Of a stretch of DNA of 64,000 nt, positions 26,872 through 35,944 are shown in pieces. Position 1 is the first letter of the stretch; each line of letters begins with the position of its first letter. Made by a program: the position numbers and the translations under genes. Under the pieces are notes generated by a model. That model was not told the DNA's origin. It did no database searches and saw only the letters and a program-made list of their open reading frames with translations. Source of the stretch: Streptomyces sp. SW4 (GTDB taxonomy: Bacteria; Actinomycetota; Actinomycetes; Streptomycetales; Streptomycetaceae); contig QKWM01000004.1 of the NCBI GenBank assembly GCA_003248315.1, positions 3,841,001-3,905,000 on the forward strand. The letters are read 5' to 3'.

Positions 26872-27551
26872 CGATCCGTGTCCTGCTCGCCGACGACCAG
26901 GCGCTGCTGCGCAGCGCCTTCCGGGTGCTCGTCGACTCCGAGCCCGACATGGAGGTGGTGGGCGAGGCCTCGGACGGCGCCGAAGCGGTGCGGCTGGCCC
27001 GGGAACAGCGGGCCGACGTGGTCCTGATGGACATCCGCATGCCCGGCACGGACGGCCTGGCCGCCACCCGCATGATCAGCGCCGACCCGGATCTGGCCGG
27101 GGTCCGCGTGGTCATCCTGACCACGTTCGAAGTGGACGACTACGTCGTGCAGTCGCTGCGCGCCGGCGCCTCCGGCTTCCTCGGCAAAGGCTCCGAGCCG
27201 GACGAACTGCTCAGCGCCATCCGGGTCGCGGCCGGCGGCGAGGCGCTGCTGTCACCGGCCGCGACCAAGGGCCTGATCGCCCGCTTCCTCGCCCAGGAGT
27301 CCACCACCGGCGAGGACCGCGATCCCGCCCGCGCCGAACGCCTCGGCTCGCTGACCGGCCGGGAGCGCGAGGTGCTGGTGCAGGTCGCCGGCGGGCTCTC
27401 CAACGACGAGATCGCCGAGCGGCTGGAGGTCAGCCCGCTCACGGTGAAGACCCATGTGAACCGGGCCATGGCCAAGCTGGGCGCCCGCGACCGGGCCCAG
27501 CTGGTGGTCATCGCGTACGAGTCGGGGCTGGTACGTCCAAGGGTGGAGTGA
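26868..27551 (+). CDS. LuxR/NarL-family response regulator
   Basis: 227 residues. The receiver domain has the acidic pair D9/D10 in VLLADDQALLRSAF, phospho-acceptor D55 in ADVVLMDIRMPGTDGLAATR and the conserved Lys in GFLGKGSEPDEL. The C-terminal LuxR helix-turn-helix is LTGREREVLVQVAGGLSNDE, IAERLEVSPLTVKTHVNRAM. It is coupled to the upstream kinase through an ATGA overlap. The next gene starts 152 bp downstream. Confidence 0.93.
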   Translation: MTIRVLLADDQALLRSAFRVLVDSEPDMEVVGEASDGAEAVRLAREQRADVVLMDIRMPGTDGLAATRMISADPDLAGVRVVILTTFEVDDYVVQSLRAGASGFLGKGSEPDELLSAIRVAAGGEALLSPAATKGLIARFLAQESTTGEDRDPARAERLGSLTGREREVLVQVAGGLSNDEIAERLEVSPLTVKTHVNRAMAKLGARDRAQLVVIAYESGLVRPRVE

Positions 27552-27703
27552 CCCTCGCACAGGTGTACTGCGGCCGGAGTACGCGCCGGTGCGGAAATGG
27601 ACCTGGGGCCTAGGGAACGGGGCTTCCGCGTGGCCCAGGGTGTGGGGTGGGCGCTCGACTGCGCCCGTTCTCCGCTCAGGCCACAGAAGAGAGACCCCGA
27701 TCC

Positions 27704-30700
27704 ATGTCCTGGCTGTCGAGATTCAGCCTCGCGCAACGGGCCCTGACAGGGCTGGTGGCGATCGTCGCGCTCGTCTTCGGCGCGATAGCCGTCCCGCAGC
27801 TCAAACAGCAGCTGCTGCCGACCATCGAACTGCCCATGGTGTCCGTGGTCGCGCCCTACCCGGGCGCCTCGCCGGACGTCGTCGAGAAGCAGGTCGTCGA
27901 GCCCGTCGAGAACAGCCTCGAGGCCGTCGACGGCATCTCCGGCGTCACCTCCACGGCGAGCGAGGGCAGCGCCGTGATCATGGCGTCCTTCGACTACGGC
28001 AACGACAGCCGGCAGCTCGTCGCCGACGTCCAGCAGGCCGTCAACCGGGCCCGCGCCCAGCTCCCGCAGGACGTCGACCCGCAGGTCGTGGCCGGCTCGA
28101 CGGACGACATCCCGACCGTCGTGCTGTCCGTGACCTCCGGCAAGGACCAGCAGGCCCTCGCCGACCAGCTCGACCGCACGGTCGTCCCGGCGCTGGAGGA
28201 CATCGACGGCGTCGCCCAGGTCAGCGTCGACGGCGTCCGGGACCTCCAGGTCACCGTCACCCCGGACGACGCGAAGCTGGCCGAGGCGGGCCTGACCGCG
28301 CAGCACCTCGCCCAGGCCCTCCAGGCCGGCGGCGCCACCGTCCCGGCGGGCTCCTTCGACGAGGACGGTGCCAACCGCACCGTCCAGGTCGGCGGCGGCT
28401 ACACCTCGCTGCGGCAGATCCAGGACCTCATGGTCACCGGCGAGGGCGTGAAGAAGCCGGTGCGCCTCGGTGACGTGGCCCGGGTCGAGCAGCAGGAGGC
28501 CAGGGCCGACTCGATCACCCGGACCAACGGCGAGCCCAGCCTCGCCGTCGCCGTCACCATGGACCGGGACGGCAGCGCGGTCGCCATCTCCCGGGCCGTC
28601 GAGGACAAGCTGCCCGAGCTGCGCCGGGACCTCGGCTCCGGCGCGACGCTCACCGTCGTCAGCGACCAGGGCCCGGCGGTCTCCAAGGCCATCGAGGGCC
28701 TCACCACGGAGGGCGGCCTCGGCCTGCTCTTCGCCGTCGTCGTCATCCTGGTCTTCCTGGCCTCGGTCCGCTCCACCCTGGTCACCGCGGTCTCCATCCC
28801 GCTGTCGGTGGTGCTGGCGCTGATCGTCCTGTGGACCCGCGACCTGTCGCTGAACATGCTGACGCTGGGCGCGCTGACCATCGCCATCGGCCGGGTCGTC
28901 GACGACTCGATCGTGGTCCTGGAGAACATCAAGCGGCACCTCGGCTACGGCGAGGAGCGCCGGGCGGCCATCCTCGCCGCGGTCCGCGAGGTGGCCGGCG
29001 CGGTCACCTCCTCGACGCTCACCACGGTGGCCGTGTTCCTGCCGATCGGCCTGGTCGGCGGCATGGTGGGCGAGCTGTTCGGCTCCTTCAGCCTGACCGT
29101 CACGGCCGCGCTGCTCGCGTCCCTGCTGGTCTCGCTGACGGTCGTGCCGGTCCTGTCGTACTGGTTCCTGCGCGCCCCGAAGGGCACGCCCGAGGACGCG
29201 GCCGAGGCCCGTCGCCTGGCCGAGGAGAAGGAGGCCAGAAGCCGCCTCCAGCGCTTCTACGTCCCCGTCCTGCGCTTCGCCACCCGGCGCCGCCTGACCA
29301 GCGTGGCCATCGCGGTCGTCGTGCTGATCGGCACGTTCGGCATGGCCCCGCTGCTGAAGACCAACTTCTTCGACCAGGGCGAGCAGAAGGTCCTCAGCGT
29401 CAAGCAGGAGCTGAAGCCGGGCACCAGCCTGGCGGCCACCGACGCCCAGGCGCGGAAGGTCGAGGAGCTGCTCGCGGACACCGAGGGCGTCGAGGACTAC
29501 CAGGTCACCGTCGGCTCCTCCGGCTGGATGGCGGCCTTCGGCGGCGGCACCGACACCAACCAGGCCTCGTACCAGGTGATGCTGGCCGACTCGGCGTCCT
29601 TCGAGGACGTCCAGCAGCACATCGAGGACGGCCTCGCCGAGCTGGACGGCATCGGCACCACCACGGTCGCCGCCGGTGACGGCTTCGCGAGCCAGGACCT
29701 GAGCGTGGTCGTCAAGGCGTCCGACCCCGAGGTGCTGCGCACCGCCACCGAGCGGGTCCGCGAGACGGTCGCCGGGCTCGACGACGTCACCGACGTCACC
29801 AGCGACCTCGCGCAGAGCGTGCCCCGGATCTCGGTGCGGGCCGACGAGCGCGCCGCCGCGGCCGGGTTCACCGACCAGAGTCTCGGCGCCGCCGTCGCCC
29901 AGGCCGTGCGCGGCACCCCGGCCGCCAAGGCGGTCCTGGACGACACCGAGCGGGACGTCGTGATCAGGTCGGCGCGGCCCGCCGACACCCTCGCCGAGCT
30001 GAAGGCGCTGCGCCTCGGCCCGGTGAAGCTCGGCGACGTCGCCACGGTCGAACTGGTCGACGGCCCCGTCTCGATGACCCGCATCGACGGCCAGCGCGCG
30101 GCCACCGTCACCGCGAAGCCCACCGGCGACAACACCGGCGCGGTCAGCGCGGAACTCCAGTCGAGGATCGACGCCCTGGAGCTGCCGGCCGGCGCCACGG
30201 CCGAGATCGGCGGGGTCACCGAGGACCAGGAGGAGGCGTTCGCCAACCTGGGCCTGGCGATGCTCGCGGCGATCGCCATCGTGTTCATGCTGCTGGTCGG
30301 CACGTTCCGCTCGCTCGCCCAGCCGCTGATCCTGCTGGTGTCCATCCCGTTCGCGGCGACCGGCGCCATCGGCCTGCTGGTGGCGACGGGCACCCCGATG
30401 GGCGTCCCCGCGATGATCGGCATGCTGATGCTGATCGGCATCGTGGTCACCAACGCGATCGTGCTGATCGACCTGATCAACCAGTACCGCCGGCAGGGCT
30501 ATGGCGTGGTCGAGGCGGTCGTCGAGGGCGGCCGCCACCGGCTCCGCCCGATCCTGATGACGGCCCTGGCGACGATCTTCGCCCTGCTGCCGATGGCGCT
30601 GGGCATCACCGGCGAGGGCGGCTTCATCGCCCAGCCGCTCGCGGTGGTCGTGATCGGCGGCCTGATCACCTCGACCCTGCTCACCCTGCTCCTGGTGCCG

Positions 30701-30820
30701 ACGCTCTACGCGATGCTGGAGCTGCGCAAGGAGCGCCGCGCGAAGAAGCGGGCGGCGAAGAGGGGCGAGGTCCCGTCGCAGGCGGCGGCCTCGGACGAAC
30801 CGGAGGCGGCGAAGGTCTGA
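27704..30820 (+). CDS. RND-family efflux transporter, HAE1/AcrB-like
   Basis: Large intact protein of 1038 residues: MSWLSRFSLAQRALTGLVAI with the N-terminal helix, then an extracytoplasmic domain starting PTIELPMVSVVAPYPGASPD and typical porter motifs (VEKQVVEPVENSLEAVDGIS). A central membrane block carries the proton-relay aspartates of TM4 in IGRVVDDSIVVLENIKRHL. The second half repeats the plan, with the last block LLIGIVVTNAIVLIDLINQY. The C-terminus is basic (KERRAKKRAAKRGE). In a Gram-positive bacterium it exports substrates without an outer-membrane partner. No adaptor gene is next to it. Located directly after a two-component pair, which may control it. The substrate is not known. 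Confidence 0.92.
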   Translation: MSWLSRFSLAQRALTGLVAIVALVFGAIAVPQLKQQLLPTIELPMVSVVAPYPGASPDVVEKQVVEPVENSLEAVDGISGVTSTASEGSAVIMASFDYGNDSRQLVADVQQAVNRARAQLPQDVDPQVVAGSTDDIPTVVLSVTSGKDQQALADQLDRTVVPALEDIDGVAQVSVDGVRDLQVTVTPDDAKLAEAGLTAQHLAQALQAGGATVPAGSFDEDGANRTVQVGGGYTSLRQIQDLMVTGEGVKKPVRLGDVARVEQQEARADSITRTNGEPSLAVAVTMDRDGSAVAISRAVEDKLPELRRDLGSGATLTVVSDQGPAVSKAIEGLTTEGGLGLLFAVVVILVFLASVRSTLVTAVSIPLSVVLALIVLWTRDLSLNMLTLGALTIAIGRVVDDSIVVLENIKRHLGYGEERRAAILAAVREVAGAVTSSTLTTVAVFLPIGLVGGMVGELFGSFSLTVTAALLASLLVSLTVVPVLSYWFLRAPKGTPEDAAEARRLAEEKEARSRLQRFYVPVLRFATRRRLTSVAIAVVVLIGTFGMAPLLKTNFFDQGEQKVLSVKQELKPGTSLAATDAQARKVEELLADTEGVEDYQVTVGSSGWMAAFGGGTDTNQASYQVMLADSASFEDVQQHIEDGLAELDGIGTTTVAAGDGFASQDLSVVVKASDPEVLRTATERVRETVAGLDDVTDVTSDLAQSVPRISVRADERAAAAGFTDQSLGAAVAQAVRGTPAAKAVLDDTERDVVIRSARPADTLAELKALRLGPVKLGDVATVELVDGPVSMTRIDGQRAATVTAKPTGDNTGAVSAELQSRIDALELPAGATAEIGGVTEDQEEAFANLGLAMLAAIAIVFMLLVGTFRSLAQPLILLVSIPFAATGAIGLLVATGTPMGVPAMIGMLMLIGIVVTNAIVLIDLINQYRRQGYGVVEAVVEGGRHRLRPILMTALATIFALLPMALGITGEGGFIAQPLAVVVIGGLITSTLLTLLLVPTLYAMLELRKERRAKKRAAKRGEVPSQAAASDEPEAAKV

Positions 30821-30838
30821 GCCGTCCGCACACCGCTA

Positions 30839-30879
30839 AGGCCCTGCCCGGCACCCCCACAGGTGCTCGGGCAGGGCCT
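30839..30879. terminator. Bidirectional terminator between the RND gene and nadA
   Basis: AGGCCCTGCCCG (30839-30850) pairs with CGGGCAGGGCCT (30868-30879), and GCACC/GGTGC extends the stem inward. It lies in the 98-bp gap between two convergent genes and could serve both. Confidence 0.75.
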
Positions 30880-30918
30880 CGGCCGTGCCGGACGGTACGG
30901 GCGGACGGGAAGCGTCCG

Positions 30919-32102
30919 TTACGGCAGCGCCAGCATCCGCTCCAGCGCCAGCTTGGCGAACGCCTCCGTCTCCTTGTCGACCTCGATGCGGTTGACCAGG
31001 TTGCCCTCGGCCAGCGACTCCAGGGCCCACACCAGGTGGGGGAGGTCGATGCGGTTCATCGTCGAGCAGAAGCAGACCGTCCTGTCGAGGAAGACGATCT
31101 CCTTGCCCTCGGGCGCGAAACGGTTCGCCAGGCGGCGGACCAGGTTCAGCTCCGTCCCGATGGCCCACTTCGAGCCGGCCGGGCCGCCTCCAGGGTCTTG
31201 ATGATGTACTCCGTCGAACCGACGTGGTCGGCCGCGGCCACGACCTCGTGCTTGCACTCGGGGTGCACCAGGACGTTCACGTCCGGGATGCGCGCGCGCA
31301 CGTCGTTCACCGAGTCCAGGCTGAAGCGCCCGTGCACCGAGCAGTGGCCCCGCCACAGGATCATCTTCGCCGCGCGCAGCTCCTCGGCGGTCAGGCCGCC
31401 GTTCGGCCGGTGCGGGTTGTAGACGACGCAGTCCTCCAGCGACATGCCCATGTCGCGGACGGCGGTGTTGCGGCCGAGGTGCTGGTCCGGCAGGAACAGG
31501 ACCTTCTCGCCCTGCTCGAAGGCCCAGTCCAGGGCCCGCTTGGCGTTCGACGACGTGCAGATGGTGCCGCCGTGCTTGCCGGTGAACGCCTTGATGTCGG
31601 CGGAGGAGTTCATGTACGACACCGGCACGACCTGCTCGGCTATGCCGGCCTCGGTCAGCACGTCCCAGCACTCGGCGACCTGCTCGGCCGTCGCCATGTC
31701 GGCCATCGAGCAGCCGGCCGCGAGGTCGGGCAGGACGACCTTCTGGTCGTCGGAGGTCAGGATGTCGGCGGACTCCGCCATGAAGTGCACGCCGCAGAAG
31801 ACGATGTACTCCGCCTCGGGGCGCGCCGCCGCCTCCCGGGCCAGCTTGAAGGAGTCACCCGTGACGTCGGCGAACTGGATCACCTCGTCGCGCTGGTAGT
31901 GGTGACCCAGCACGAAGACCTTGGTCCCGAGCTTCTCCTTGGCCGCACGGGCGCGCTCGACCAGGTCCGGGTCGGAGGGCGAGGGCAGGTCGCCGGGGCA
32001 CTCCACGCCGCGCTCGCTCCTCGGGTCGGCCTCGCGGCCGAGCAGCAGCAGGGCGAGGGGCGTCGGCTGTACGTCGAGCTCCTGGGCTTGGGCGGTGGTC
32101 AC
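30919..32102 (-). CDS. nadA: Quinolinate synthase A (one frame break)
   Basis: [4Fe-4S] enzyme condensing iminoaspartate with dihydroxyacetone phosphate to quinolinate, for de novo NAD. About 394 residues. Diagnostic stretches: KVFVLGHHYQRDEVIQFADV, YIVFCGVHFMAESADIL, SYMNSSADIKAFTGKHGGTI, CTSSNAKRAL, VLVHPECKHEVVAAADHVGS and TVCFCSTMNRIDLPHLVWAL; cysteines in the FCGVHF, PECKH and CFCS contexts are the cluster ligands. One base lost near 31181 separates the last 85 residues (after KTLEAA-PAGSKWAIGTELNLV). The GTG at 32100-32102 fits the family start; AAAGGG lies upstream. A divergent AT-rich region with an inverted repeat separates it from erpA. Confidence 0.92.
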
Positions 32103-32130
32103 GACACGCACCCTTTCTACTTTTCGTCTA

Positions 32131-32198
32131 ACTGACGCTATATATCATAACCGCTTCACGTCACTTTGACGATGGCCATAGTGTCGATGTGACGTGAA
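32131..32198. promoter_or_regulatory. AT-rich divergent region with a 10-bp perfect inverted repeat
   Basis: TTCACGTCAC (32155-32164) and GTGACGTGAA (32189-32198) are exact reverse complements with a 24-base spacer; just beside them is the unusually AT-rich GCTATATATCATAA (32138-32151). It lies 53 bases before the nadA start and 214 before erpA. The AT-rich block could contain a nadA promoter and the repeat could be an operator for a NAD- or iron-sulfur-responsive regulator. No known box was recognised. The rest of 32199-32411 holds short GC hairpins only. Confidence 0.5.
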
Positions 32199-32411
32199 TC
32201 CCGGTCCCGGCCGGACCGGACGGGAGCCGTCCGCGAAGCCCCGGACGGACGCCGTCCGGGGAGCCGACGGCGGCGCTGTCCGCAGCCCGGGTGCGTGTGC
32301 GAGCATGAGGAGGAAGCCGGGGAGAAAGCCGGGTCCGCCCGGAATGAATCCGCGGCCCCGCCGGTTGGAACCGTCGGCAAGCAGTCTCCGTACAACCCGG
32401 GAGAGATGTAG

Positions 32412-32768
32412 ATGTCCGTATCGGACGAGACCAGCACCGTCACCGACGGCATCATCCTGACCGACGCCGCCGCGGCCAAGGTCAAGGCCCTGCTCGACCA
32501 GGAAGGCCGTGACGACCTGGCGCTGCGCGTCGCCGTCCAGCCCGGTGGCTGCTCCGGCCTGCGCTACCAGCTCTTCTTCGACGAGCGCTCCCTCGACGGC
32601 GACGTGGAGAAGGACTTCGGCGGGGTCAAGGTCGTCACCGACCGCATGAGCGCCCCGTACCTGGGCGGCGCGACCATCGACTTCGTGGACACGATCGAGA
32701 AGCAGGGCTTCACGATCGACAACCCGAACGCGACCGGCTCCTGCGCCTGCGGCGACTCCTTCAGCTGA
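32412..32768 (+). CDS. erpA: Iron-sulfur cluster insertion protein (A-type carrier, ErpA/HesB)
   Basis: 118 residues. The fold starts at GIILTDAAAAKVKALLDQEG. The three cluster-binding cysteines of A-type carriers are present: one in VAVQPGGCSGLRYQ and two in GSCACGDSFS at the C-terminus. It delivers Fe-S clusters to apo-enzymes; the divergent neighbour nadA encodes a [4Fe-4S] enzyme. GGGAGAG lies eight bases before the ATG. A strong hairpin follows the stop codon. Confidence 0.93.
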   Translation: MSVSDETSTVTDGIILTDAAAAKVKALLDQEGRDDLALRVAVQPGGCSGLRYQLFFDERSLDGDVEKDFGGVKVVTDRMSAPYLGGATIDFVDTIEKQGFTIDNPNATGSCACGDSFS

Positions 32769-32794
32769 GTCGCGGCCGCACCGCGTCACGCACG

Positions 32795-32842
32795 ACGGAG
32801 GCGGGGCTTTCCGGGAACCTCCCCGGAAAGCCCCGCCTCCGT
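32795..32842 (+). terminator. Strong hairpin terminator after erpA
   Basis: A perfect 21-bp stem (32795-32815 with 32822-32842, starting ACGGAGGCGGGGC) closed by a six-base loop, 27 bases past the erpA stop. No long T-tract follows. The next gene converges, so it may act in both directions. Confidence 0.85.
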
Positions 32843-32877
32843 CTGTCGTACGTCCCGCGTAGTCCCGTGCGGCGGAT

Positions 32878-34440
32878 TCAGCGCGCCTCGGACGGCGCCG
32901 GCAAACGCGCCCCCGGCTTGGCGAGCGGGATCCTCTCGCCGTCGGAGCCGATCACCGTCCGGTCGCCCAGCGGCTCGTCCAGCGGCACGGTCAGCTCGTA
33001 CTCCTTGGCGATCAGGATGCAGACCTTCCCCGGCTGCGAGGTCTCGGTCACCCGGACCCGCACCTCGTCCCGCGGCCCTCGGCCTCCGCCTCGTAGGAGG
33101 CGCACACCCCGCCGGTGAAGTGCACGGTCAGCTCCGTGCCCGCGGTCGTGTACCCGGTGACCTCCACGTCCCGCGTCGTCGGCGCCGAGGTCGGCTCGTC
33201 CTGGCCCGGATCCGAGCCCGGACCGGACGGGGCGGGGGAGGGCGCCGAGGACACCAGGTACTCGGGTCGACCGCCGGATACGTCACCGTCAGCGCCTCCT
33301 GCGCGCCCGGCGACCGCACCTCGAACAGCCAGGACGGCACCAGCGTCTGCCGCCCCTGCACCGGATGCGCGGCCAGCCCGAACACCGCCCGCTCGACGGT
33401 CAGCGTCCTCTTCTCCGGCGTGCCCGGCGTGCCCGGCGTGCACGGCTCCGTCCCGGACCCGCCGCCCGCCGAAGACCCCTCGTCCAGCGGTACGGGACCG
33501 GTGCAGCCGCCGATGCCGGCCCGCGCGTCCGTCCCGGGCGCCGCGTTCATCAGCGCGAGGGTCCGCTCCGCGTCCAGGACCGGATACGTGTCGCCCTTCA
33601 CCGGCTTCTTCAGCTGGCCGCTGCCGCCGGCCACCTCGCCCCGCGGGCCGACCGTCACCCCGGTCGTCCAGCCGTGCGTGGGCAGCCCCCGACGTCCGGC
33701 CGGGCGTTCACGACCCGCTGGGCGCCCATCACCTCGGTGGCGTCCAGCTTGGCGGAGTCCTGGCCGACCGCCTTCAGCACCGGCGCCGCCGCCTTCCTCG
33801 CCGCCGCCTCGCTCACCGGCCCGGCGTCCGCGGGGGCACCGTGCAGGCGGGGCCCTTGCGGCAGTTGTCGGTCCCCGGCAGCGCCCGGTGGAACGTCCAC
33901 GTCCCCGGCGCCTGCCGGTTCACCCGCAGCACCGGCCCCGACCCGTCCCGGTCGCCCCGACCGTCCAGGCCCGCCCCTGCTCCACGGGGGCTCCCTCGAC
34001 GCCGAGCGCCTTCGCCAGCCGGGCCACCTCCTGGGCGGTGACCTCGCCCTCGGCGCGGTACACCGGCGCCGAGCCGGGGCCGTCCGGGAGCGGGCCGCCG
34101 GCCCGGTAGACGACGCCGTAGGGTCGGGCTCGCCGGGCGCGATGCCCGGGGCGCCGCTCCCGGAGGGCGGGGTGTGGCCGTCGAGGGCGAGCGGCGGGGG
34201 TGTGCCGTCGCCGGACGCCCCGGGTGCCGTACCGCCGCCGGGGCCGCCGGACGCGGTCGTGGCGAGGTACGCCCGCCGCCCCCGACGAGCAGCACGGCGG
34301 CGGCCACGGAGGCGGCGATCACCGTGCGCCGCCGTCCGTCGCGCCGGGCGGCGGCGGTGGTGGTCTCCTCGGCGTCCGCGCGGAGCCGGCGGGCTCGGCG
34401 GCACCGGCCTCGGCGTCGTCGTTGTCGGGTCGCTCGGTGT
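32878..34440 (-). CDS. Membrane-anchored extracytoplasmic protein of unknown function, frame broken about eight times
   Basis: After repair it has about 520 residues. The GTG at 34438-34440 gives VNTERPDNDDAEAGAAEPAG, an acidic cytoplasmic head, then one membrane helix (TVIAASVAAAVLLVGGGGAY) and a long Gly/Pro/Ser linker. The outer domain reads in pieces: VVYRAGGPLPDGPGSAPVYR, AEGEVTAQEVARLAKALGVE, TWTFHRALPGTDNC, TVGPRGEVAGGSGQLKKPVK, DTYPVLDAERTLALMNAAPG and VTETSQPGKVCILIAKEYEL. It has several Cys that could form disulfides. Breaks, all one-base losses in G/C runs, are near 34376, 34272, 34122, 33956, 33834, 33688, 33265 and 33070. I remember similar hypothetical membrane proteins in Streptomyces. 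It could be a real pseudogene, but the break type is the same as in essential genes nearby. Confidence 0.65.
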
Positions 34441-34556
34441 TCACCGCATCGCTCCTTCGGCTGTCATGGGGGACAGCGATGGGACGCGGCGGGGAACATC
34501 CGGTTCCCCGGCGGCCCGGCGGCGTCACCCGGACGGCCCGCACACCGGGGCGGGGC

Positions 34557-34764
34557 TCAGTCGCCGTAGTCGGACATCGCGTCCAGCAGCCGTGCCGACG
34601 CCGGCGGCACGGTCACCCGTGGATGAGCGAGGGGGAGACGTGCGGCGCGGCGCCCCGCTCGGCGGCCGGCCAGTGCGGCACCATCCGCGCGCAGTCGCCC
34701 CGCAGCGACGCCAAGTCCCCGTCCTGCTCGGCCGGGGCGGGGAGTGGACCTCGAGGTTCGTCAT
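34557..34764 (-). CDS. Small hypothetical protein (two frame breaks)
   Basis: Repaired, about 69 residues: MTNLEVHSPAPAEQDGDLAS, then LRGDCARMVPHWPAAERGAA, HVSPSLIHGVTVPPASARLL and the end DAMSDYGD. One C is lost near 34740 and one G near 34617. Codons in the repaired frame end mostly in G or C. It is downstream of nothing obvious and divergent from adoK. No family recognised. Confidence 0.55.
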
Positions 34765-34940
34765 GACGGCACCGTAGGCACGCGGCGGGCGGCGAAGAAA
34801 GATCTACTATCGGGTAGTTTTCCCTCTTCGGGGTCCTTCCGGCCGCTTCCGCCCGGAGGGCGCTCCCGCCTCTTCAGCGGCGCGCGGACGACCCGGTAGC
34901 GTGAACTGTCAATCCGCCTCCCCTGGAGAGAGTCCACGTC

Positions 34941-35914
34941 GTGCGCATCGCAGTCACCGGCTCCATCGCCACCGACCACCTCATGACCTTCCCCGGCCGC
35001 TTCGCCGACCAGCTCGTCGCGGACCAGCTGCACACGGTCTCGCTCTCCTTCCTGGTCGACAAGCTCGACGTGCGCCGGGGCGGCGTCGCCGCGAACATCG
35101 CCTTCGGCATGGGCCAGCTCGGCACCCGGCCGATCCTGGTCGGCGCCGCGGGCTCCGACTTCGACGAGTACCGGGCGTGGCTGGACCGGCACGGCGTCGA
35201 CACCAGCTCCGTGCGCATCTCCGAGACCCTGCACACCGCGCGGTTCGTCTGCACCACCGACGCCGACCACAACCAGATCGGCTCCTTCTACACCGGTGCC
35301 ATGAGCGAGGCCCGCCTGATCGAGCTGAAGACCGTCGCCGACCGGGTGGGCGGACTCGACCTGGTCTCCATCGGCGCCGACGACCCGGAGGCGATGCTCC
35401 GCCACACCGAGGAGTGCCGTTCGCGGAACATCCCGTTCGCCGCCGACTTCTCCCAGCAGATCGCCCGGATGGACGGCGACGAGATCCGGATACTGCTGGA
35501 CGGCGCCACGTACCTGTTCTCCAACGAGTACGAGAAGGGCCTCATCGAGTCCAAGACCGGCTGGACGGACGAGGAGATCCTCGGCCGGGTCGGCCACCGC
35601 GTCACCACCCTCGGCGCCCAGGGCGTGCGCATCGAGCGCGCGGGCGAGGCCCCGATCGAGGTCGGCACCCCGAGGAGGAGCGCAAGGCCGATCCGACGGG
35701 TGTCGGCGACGCCTTCCGCGCCGGGTTCCTGTCCGGGCTCGCCTGGGGCGTCTCCCTGGAGCGCGCCGCGCAGGTCGGGTGCATGCTGGCGACGCTCGTC
35801 ATCGAGACGGTGGGCACGCAGGAGTACCAGCTGCGCCGGGCCCACTTCATGGACCGCTTCACCAAGGCCTACGGGCACGACGCCGCGGCCGAGGTCCAGG
35901 CGCACCTCGCCTGA
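34941..35914 (+). CDS. adoK: Adenosine kinase, PfkB family (one frame break)
   Basis: About 324 residues. The GTG start gives MRIAVTGSIATDHLMTFPGR; then SLSFLVDKLDVRRGGVAANI (PfkB substrate-binding region), GAAGSDFDEYRAWLDRHGVD, FAADFSQQIARMDGDEI and, after a one-base loss at 35668-35671, the PfkB signature with catalytic Asp, DPTGVGDAFRAGFLSGLAWG. The sequence follows Mycobacterium tuberculosis AdoK (Rv2202c) closely as I remember it, and that gene also lies near the cta/qcr genes and a HesB-type gene. It salvages adenosine to AMP. GGAGAGAG precedes the start. Confidence 0.85.
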
Positions 35915-35944
35915 GCCGCCCCGGCCGGACCCGCGCCGGCCGGG

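Noticed and set aside
27140..30538. Very long open frame antisense to the RND transporter
   Set aside because: High GC keeps antisense frames open. Its composition is Arg/Gly/Asp-rich without domains, while the plus-strand frame is a clear RND protein.
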